From contig CAMLKY010000044.1 in assembly GCA_946480545.1 (NCBI GenBank), positions 1 to 9,489 on the forward strand: a DNA stretch of 9,489 nucleotides. The letters are read 5' to 3'. Origin of the DNA: an uncultured Acidobacteriota bacterium. GTDB taxonomy: Bacteria; Acidobacteriota; Blastocatellia; Pyrinomonadales; Pyrinomonadaceae. Made by a program: the position numbers and the translations under genes. Below the pieces are notes generated by a model. The model searched no databases. It saw nothing but the letters and a program-made list of their open reading frames with translations, and was not told the origin of the DNA. This document shows positions 6,539 to 9,489 of this stretch, piece by piece (positions within the stretch are counted from its first letter, which is position 1; every line of letters begins with the position of its first letter).

Positions 6539-7158
6539 ACAAACGAAATATCCTCCTGGCACTCGTGCTTGCGACATTTTGCTTCTTACCATCAGTCCTT
6601 GCCCAGGGTGGGGTCAAAGGAAAGGTCCGAAATAATAAAGGCAACGGCATTGGCGGAGCAACGGTGACCGCCCGTCTCGATGGAAAGGACGTAAGAACGG
6701 TCCGCGCCGATTCGAAGGGCGTGTTCACGATGGAAGGCCTCGAGCCCGGAACATACAACATTGTCTTCGACGCCGACGGCTATGCGACTGGTGTGAAGTT
6801 TGGTGTACAGATCAGAAATGGCAATGTGCAGGATCTGGGTGACCGGCTGATACTTTCTGTCGATCAGGGTACGCAGGTGATCGTCAGGGGAAGCGTGTTC
6901 TTCAAAGAGGGCACGAGCATCACCGGAGCGAAAGTCGAGATCGCACGCGTAAACGACGACGGCTCTACGAAGAATCTCGGAAGCACATTCACGAATGTGA
7001 GTGGCGAGTTTACGTTTCGGCCGCCGGCGGGAACGAACAAGGTTCGTGTAACGGCGAAATACAAAGGCGTCTCGGGCTCAAAGGAGATCTCCGAGATCGT
7101 GAACGCAGGTATTTATCGTACGGCTATCACACTCGACATCTCGAGAAGCGACAACTAA
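6535..7158 (+). CDS. Secreted protein with two carboxypeptidase-regulatory-like domains
   Basis: The protein has 207 residues. Residues 1 to about 24 are a signal peptide (MNKRN, hydrophobic core, then SVLAQ), giving an exported protein. Two beta-sandwich modules follow. The first, about 25-105, has the carboxypeptidase-regulatory signature: VKGKVRNNKGNGIGGATV, then SKGVFTMEGLEPGTYNIVF. The second, about 112-203, repeats it as VIVRGSVFFKEGTSITGAKV and SGEFTFRPPAGTNKVRVTA. Such modules bind proteins or carbohydrate and are common on the surface of Acidobacteriota and Bacteroidota; there is no catalytic domain, TonB plug or barrel here. Its ATG overlaps the stop of the upstream sugar epimerase, with GAGG about 10 nt before the start, so it is part of that operon. 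This ties it to envelope or glycan work by context only. Transcription probably ends at the strong hairpin 9 nt downstream of its stop. Confidence 0.88.
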   Translation: MNKRNILLALVLATFCFLPSVLAQGGVKGKVRNNKGNGIGGATVTARLDGKDVRTVRADSKGVFTMEGLEPGTYNIVFDADGYATGVKFGVQIRNGNVQDLGDRLILSVDQGTQVIVRGSVFFKEGTSITGAKVEIARVNDDGSTKNLGSTFTNVSGEFTFRPPAGTNKVRVTAKYKGVSGSKEISEIVNAGIYRTAITLDISRSDN

Positions 7159-7167
7159 GCAGCAAAG

Positions 7168-7243
7168 TAAAAAGTAAAAAGGAGAAGGTAAAAGGCGCGC
7201 GGTGAGAACGCGATACTTTTTACTTTCTCCTTTTTACTTTTTA
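7168..7243. terminator. Strong hairpin between convergent genes (inverted repeat 5, period 7)
   Basis: The arms 7168-7195 and 7216-7243 pair over 28 nt with 26 matches. The two differences become G-U pairs in plus-strand RNA. The loop carries a further CGCG/CGCG pair (7196-7199 with 7209-7212), so the stem reaches about 32 pairs. The left arm is built of 7-nt words AAAGTAA, AAAGTAA, AAAGGAG, AAGGTAA. It sits 9 nt after one stop and 3 nt from the other, with T-rich sequence on the outgoing side in both directions. It is well placed as a bidirectional terminator, and belongs to the same design class as the other repeats. Confidence 0.7.
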
Positions 7244-7246
7244 GGT

Positions 7247-7699
7247 CTAGTTGATAGTTTCCGAGATCTCCTCTGCAGGAGTCGGCGGGTTCGGATTCGC
7301 GGCATCGGTAACGATCAAGGGAAATTCTTCGAGCACCACAGTGTCTGCCAGGGTCTGGACCCAATACGTGCCTGCGCTCGGGAATACGACATTGACGAAG
7401 AAACTAACGTTATCGGTAAAACCGCCGGGAGCAAGCTCGATGGATGTCGGCTGCGAGGTCACGACCAGGTTCGATTTGTCGGGTGAGAGGATCCGGACTT
7501 CGGTCGAATGGTTCCCTTCCCCGCGCCAATGGTTTATGACCGCGAATTTGATGAGCGACACGGGCAACCGCTCGACCATGATGTTCTGGAAGATCCCCAT
7601 CAGCGAGATCTTGTTCCCCATCTCGATGCGGACATCGTCACAGAGCAACGTGTAGACCAATTGTAACGACTGTGCTTGCATCGACTGTGTAGCGATCAT
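7247..7699 (-). CDS. DUF6941-like conserved hypothetical protein
   Basis: The protein has 150 residues. After a short leader, LQLVYTLLCDDVRIEMGNKISLMGIFQNI (about 12-40) resembles the opening block of DUF6941 proteins (CDDVR, a short turn, then KLSLxG), as far as I recall the family. The rest is predicted beta-strand: HWRGEGNHSTEVRILSP (57-73), PTSIELAPGGFTDNVSFFVNVVFPSAGTYWVQTLADTVV (about 83-121). It ends in a Pro/Glu-rich tail, NPNPPTPAEEISETIN. There is no signal peptide, so it is likely a cytoplasmic beta-sandwich. ATG 7699 has a good Shine-Dalgarno (GGGAG, 7709-7705, 5-nt spacer), favouring it over Met7 (ATG 7681). No function is known to me. The gene stands alone on this strand: convergent with the operon at 6535-7158 across a hairpin, and divergent from the small membrane protein gene. 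Confidence 0.8.
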   Translation of the reverse strand: MIATQSMQAQSLQLVYTLLCDDVRIEMGNKISLMGIFQNIMVERLPVSLIKFAVINHWRGEGNHSTEVRILSPDKSNLVVTSQPTSIELAPGGFTDNVSFFVNVVFPSAGTYWVQTLADTVVLEEFPLIVTDAANPNPPTPAEEISETIN

Positions 7700-7704
7700 T
7701 GAAT

Positions 7705-7709
7705 CTCCC
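7705..7709 (-). promoter_or_regulatory. Shine-Dalgarno for the DUF6941-like gene
   Basis: GGGAG on the minus strand lies 5 nt before ATG 7699. It is the best ribosome site in this window, where most starts have none, and it decides the start of this gene in favour of 7699 over 7681. Confidence 0.65.
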
Positions 7710-7825
7710 GTGTCCCGTTCGGTACGTGCCTATCTATAGTACCAATAAAATCCGTGTTCTTGTTTTCGCGAACATTTAGGAAAGCACTATTTCCCTTCGT
7801 CTTATCCGGTGACTCGATTTTTACT

Positions 7826-7854
7826 TTTCCATGATCGGAGGTCAAGAGTATACT
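7826..7854 (+). promoter_or_regulatory. Candidate sigma-70 promoter for the small membrane protein gene
   Basis: TTTCCA (7826-7831, 4 of 6 to TTGACA), a 17-nt spacer, then TATACT (7849-7854, 5 of 6 to TATAAT). Transcription would start near 7861, the exact first base of inverted repeat 6, so the whole hairpin would form the 5' leader of the mRNA. Based on consensus matching only. Confidence 0.4.
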
Positions 7855-7861
7855 GGTTACA

Positions 7862-7947
7862 GATTTTGGATTTTCGATTTTGGATTTTAGGTACGGATGA
7901 GCCGCGGTCGACTCTTGCTTCCAATCCAAAATCCAAAATCCAAAATC
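7862..7947. repeat. Intergenic inverted repeat 6 (GATTTTG / ATCCAAA words, period 7)
   Basis: The left arm 7862-7886 (GATTTTG, GATTTTC, GATTTTG, GATT) and right arm 7923-7947 are reverse complements at 24 of 25 positions. A fourth ATCCAAA word follows to about 7951. The loop is 36 nt. The right arm ends 12 nt before ATG 7960, so a hairpin would occupy the place of the ribosome site of the downstream gene. The words are short tandem repeats without spacers, so this is not a CRISPR array. Confidence 0.88.
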
Positions 7948-7959
7948 CAAAGTTGTCCG

Positions 7960-8220
7960 ATGTTGCTTTACGTTCTTATCGGTATCTGTTTATCACTTGC
8001 AGGTGTTGCGGGGTTCCAGTTGCTCTATATGTTCTACCTGGACCGGATCGATAAGGAACGAAAGAAACACGTCCATCGGCTTGAGCTGGAATGCAGGCGT
8101 TTGGCGACGCGGCTTGCGGAGGCTGAGACTGAGATCGTCATGAAGGACCAGATGCTTGCGGTGGCTTTCCCCGAAGTCGATGATGAAGAAGCCTGGGCCG
8201 ACGTGATCGATGAGCGTTAG
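7960..8220 (+). CDS. Small membrane-anchored coiled-coil protein, hypothetical
   Basis: The protein has 86 residues. Residues 1 to about 25 (MLLYVLIGICLSLAGVAGFQ onward) form one transmembrane segment. Then comes a charged helix, about 27-66 (DRIDKERKKHVHRLELECRRL and on), with heptad-like Leu/Ala spacing suited to a coiled coil. An acidic end, FPEVDDEEAWADVIDER (70-86), closes it. Positive residues after the membrane segment suggest the helix is cytoplasmic. I do not recognise a named family; it could be a small scaffold or a septum/envelope-associated protein. The frame is open upstream to 7897, but those codons are repeat DNA (inverted repeat 6), so I start at ATG 7960. No Shine-Dalgarno is visible. 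Its stop TAG overlaps the stop of the convergent Smr gene in the shared bases TTAG (8217-8220). Confidence 0.75.
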   Translation: MLLYVLIGICLSLAGVAGFQLLYMFYLDRIDKERKKHVHRLELECRRLATRLAEAETEIVMKDQMLAVAFPEVDDEEAWADVIDER

Positions 8221-8507
8221 TCGCTAAGGGTCACCACAGTGGATCCAGAATCCGCTCCGAATTCATCTCCTGACTTGAATCCCTTTACAAACCCCGTCTC
8301 GCGAAGCACGTTCCTTACGATCTCACGCTGCACGCCGATCCCTCTTCCGTGAATGATACGCACGATCGAGAAACCTTTTTTTCGGGCCTCTTCAAGATAG
8401 GCGATCGTTACAGCCTTTACGTCTTTTGGTGAGAACGCGTGAAGGTCCAGCGAGTCGGTTATCTCGATCTCGAATGGCTCGTCATCATCCGGCACATCGT
8501 GGACCAT
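8217..8507 (-). CDS. Smr-domain protein (MutS2 C-terminal-like endonuclease domain)
   Basis: This protein of 96 residues is essentially a lone Smr domain. The family's two signatures are present: LDLH at 20-23 (SLDLHAFSPKDV) and HGRG at 53-56 (VRIIHGRGIGVQREIVRNVL). Between them lies the helix VKAVTIAYLEEARKKG. Smr domains are small nucleases or nucleic-acid-binding modules; the His of LDLH and the HGxG loop form the active area. Stand-alone forms are common in bacteria and their targets (branched DNA or RNA on stalled ribosomes) vary. The start may be ATG 8507 or GTG 8510; I prefer ATG. The upstream SH3 gene stops as TAG directly before it (TAGTGATG), so the two are probably co-translated. 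The N-terminal 18 residues are acidic. The 3' end overlaps the convergent gene by 4 bases. Confidence 0.9.
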   Translation of the reverse strand: MVHDVPDDDEPFEIEITDSLDLHAFSPKDVKAVTIAYLEEARKKGFSIVRIIHGRGIGVQREIVRNVLRETGFVKGFKSGDEFGADSGSTVVTLSD

Positions 8508-8509
8508 CA

Positions 8510-9489
8510 CTATTTTCTGGCTTGCTGATACTGGGCGATGTCTTCGGGCGGCGTTACCTTTACGCGACTCTTATCACGGAAGACTACGAATCGCTTTTCA
8601 TCCATTCGCCCTTCCGGATTTCGAAGCTGGACGATGACCGTTTTGTTATCGCCCTGCCCCTCGACCCGAAGCGGTAACCTGCCCCAGACATCTCCGCTCG
8701 TGCGGTAGACGGTGTAATAGGTCTGCTCGTACTTATCGAATGCCAGTACGAGAATGCCGTCGAATTCCGGCTCGACCCCGTCGATAGCCTTCACCTGATT
8801 CGAACGGCTGAGCACGACCCAGTTTCCAGGTGTCGACATCTTGTCGGTGGAGACCGTCCGGGCCGAGTCGGTATCCAGACGCTGCCACGTCACGAACTTT
8901 CGATTGTTGTGCTGGTAAAAGACCAGATCCGAAGGAACCTGTAGCTCGACCTGGCGACCGAAAAGCCATCCAGCGGGCGCCGGGGAAACCGAACGATCCA
9001 GCTTTACCCGGTACCAAATGTCGTACTTCTCATCGAGCTTTTCGGGCTCGCCTGCTTCTTTTGCAGCTTCGATCTCTTCGTTTCGGCTGCGGCGGCTCTG
9101 CTTCTGTTCGCCTTTCGCCGCGTCGTCGACATCCGATACCTCTTCCTGTTTGGGAACGAATCTCCAATCCATGATCTCGAACGACGAGCCGCTCGCGAGC
9201 TTGAACAGAATGCTCTCGGAGCTCATATCCGGGGTGAGCCGAAGATTCGAAGCTGCGCGGAGCGTTCCTGCCGCCTGCGGCTGCTGATCCTTGAACTCCT
9301 CGGCAAGCTTCATGGACTTCTCGAGCACATCGTTCGTAATAACATGCTGTGCTTCGATCCACCCTTCTGTTTCAGCTTCGTCACGTGCACGCACGCGATA
9401 CCAGAGAACTTTCTCGAACTCGACCTGATCGAGAACGTCGATCTCTTCCTCTACGACCCGCATATCTCCATCGACATCACCGATGACGG
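8510..9489 (-). CDS. SH3-domain (SH3b-like) protein, 5' end beyond the window
   Basis: The frame is open to the window edge; 325 residues are visible and the true start lies outside (the Met at 9463 is internal in my view). Near the visible N-terminus, VLWYRVRARDEAETEGWIEAQHV (about 27-49) is the end of an SH3b module, with the usual WYRV...GWI pattern. A second module covers about 76-186: LRAASNLRLTPDMSSESILFKLASGSSFEIMDW, then WYRVKL...AGWLFGRQVEL. It is split by a charged insert of about 40 residues (112-150, rich in Lys, Glu and Arg). The remaining part to residue 325 is beta-rich and unassigned, ending in QYQQARK. SH3b modules usually act at the envelope, binding peptidoglycan or peptides. 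A signal peptide would be upstream, unseen. It is tightly linked to the Smr gene downstream. Confidence 0.82.
   Translation of the reverse strand, partial: VIGDVDGDMRVVEEEIDVLDQVEFEKVLWYRVRARDEAETEGWIEAQHVITNDVLEKSMKLAEEFKDQQPQAAGTLRAASNLRLTPDMSSESILFKLASGSSFEIMDWRFVPKQEEVSDVDDAAKGEQKQSRRSRNEEIEAAKEAGEPEKLDEKYDIWYRVKLDRSVSPAPAGWLFGRQVELQVPSDLVFYQHNNRKFVTWQRLDTDSARTVSTDKMSTPGNWVVLSRSNQVKAIDGVEPEFDGILVLAFDKYEQTYYTVYRTSGDVWGRLPLRVEGQGDNKTVIVQLRNPEGRMDEKRFVVFRDKSRVKVTPPEDIAQYQQARK

Noticed and set aside
7730..7770. Promoter for the DUF6941-like gene on the minus strand
   Set aside because: A TACTAT-like -10 exists near 7736, but the hexamer 17 nt upstream (AACAAG) does not resemble a -35, so I do not list it.
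7696..7950. Minus-strand frame starting in inverted repeat 6
   Set aside because: Its first residues are repeat DNA and it runs through the spacer that should hold the promoters of two divergent genes.
7921..7951. Four ATCCAAA units considered as a CRISPR array
   Set aside because: The units are 7 nt, tandem and without spacers, and they pair with the opposite arm. No cas gene is present.

Overview
The window looks like chromosomal DNA from a free-living, didermic, moderately GC-rich bacterium. My best guess is Acidobacteriota, class Blastocatellia (Pyrinomonadaceae-like). This rests on the mix of conserved families (DUF2277, a DUF6941-like protein, a secreted S9 peptidase, SH3-domain proteins), on weak or absent Shine-Dalgarno sequences before most starts, and on the dispersed intergenic hairpin repeats. 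No marker gene is present, so the assignment is an inference.

Layout. Positions 1-530 hold the 3' end of a VOC-fold protein and a DUF2277 gene 5 bases downstream, probably one operon. A small acidic protein of 59 residues lies on the minus strand at 696-875. It converges on DUF2277 and diverges from a secreted HAD phosphatase (918-1736). A secreted S9 prolyl-oligopeptidase-type peptidase follows at 1924-4308. Next come two extended SDR nucleotide-sugar enzymes: a UDP-xylose-synthase-like decarboxylase (4413-5378) and an epimerase/dehydratase (5564-6538). The second is translationally coupled by an ATGA overlap to a secreted protein with carboxypeptidase-regulatory-like domains (6535-7158). 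On the minus strand are a DUF6941-like protein (7247-7699), an Smr-domain protein (8217-8507) and an SH3-domain protein cut by the window edge (8510-9489). Between them on the plus strand is a small membrane-anchored coiled-coil protein (7960-8220) whose stop codon overlaps that of the Smr gene.

How the genes may work together. The two SDR enzymes and the secreted beta-sandwich protein fit envelope polysaccharide or surface biogenesis. The HAD phosphatase and S9 peptidase are exported hydrolases suited to scavenging nucleotides and peptides. The Smr and SH3 genes form a tight pair (TAG-TGATG junction). The rest is housekeeping or unknown.

The most striking pattern is between the genes. Six of the larger spacers each hold one imperfect inverted repeat. 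The six differ in sequence but share a design: arms of about 16-38 nt built from 7-9 nt words repeated in tandem, around a loop of about 17-63 nt. A single arm of one of them (24 of 28 bases identical) is also embedded in frame in the S9 peptidase gene. This could be a class of dispersed, hairpin-forming elements that act as terminators or mobile repeats, and it is the main candidate for something undescribed here.
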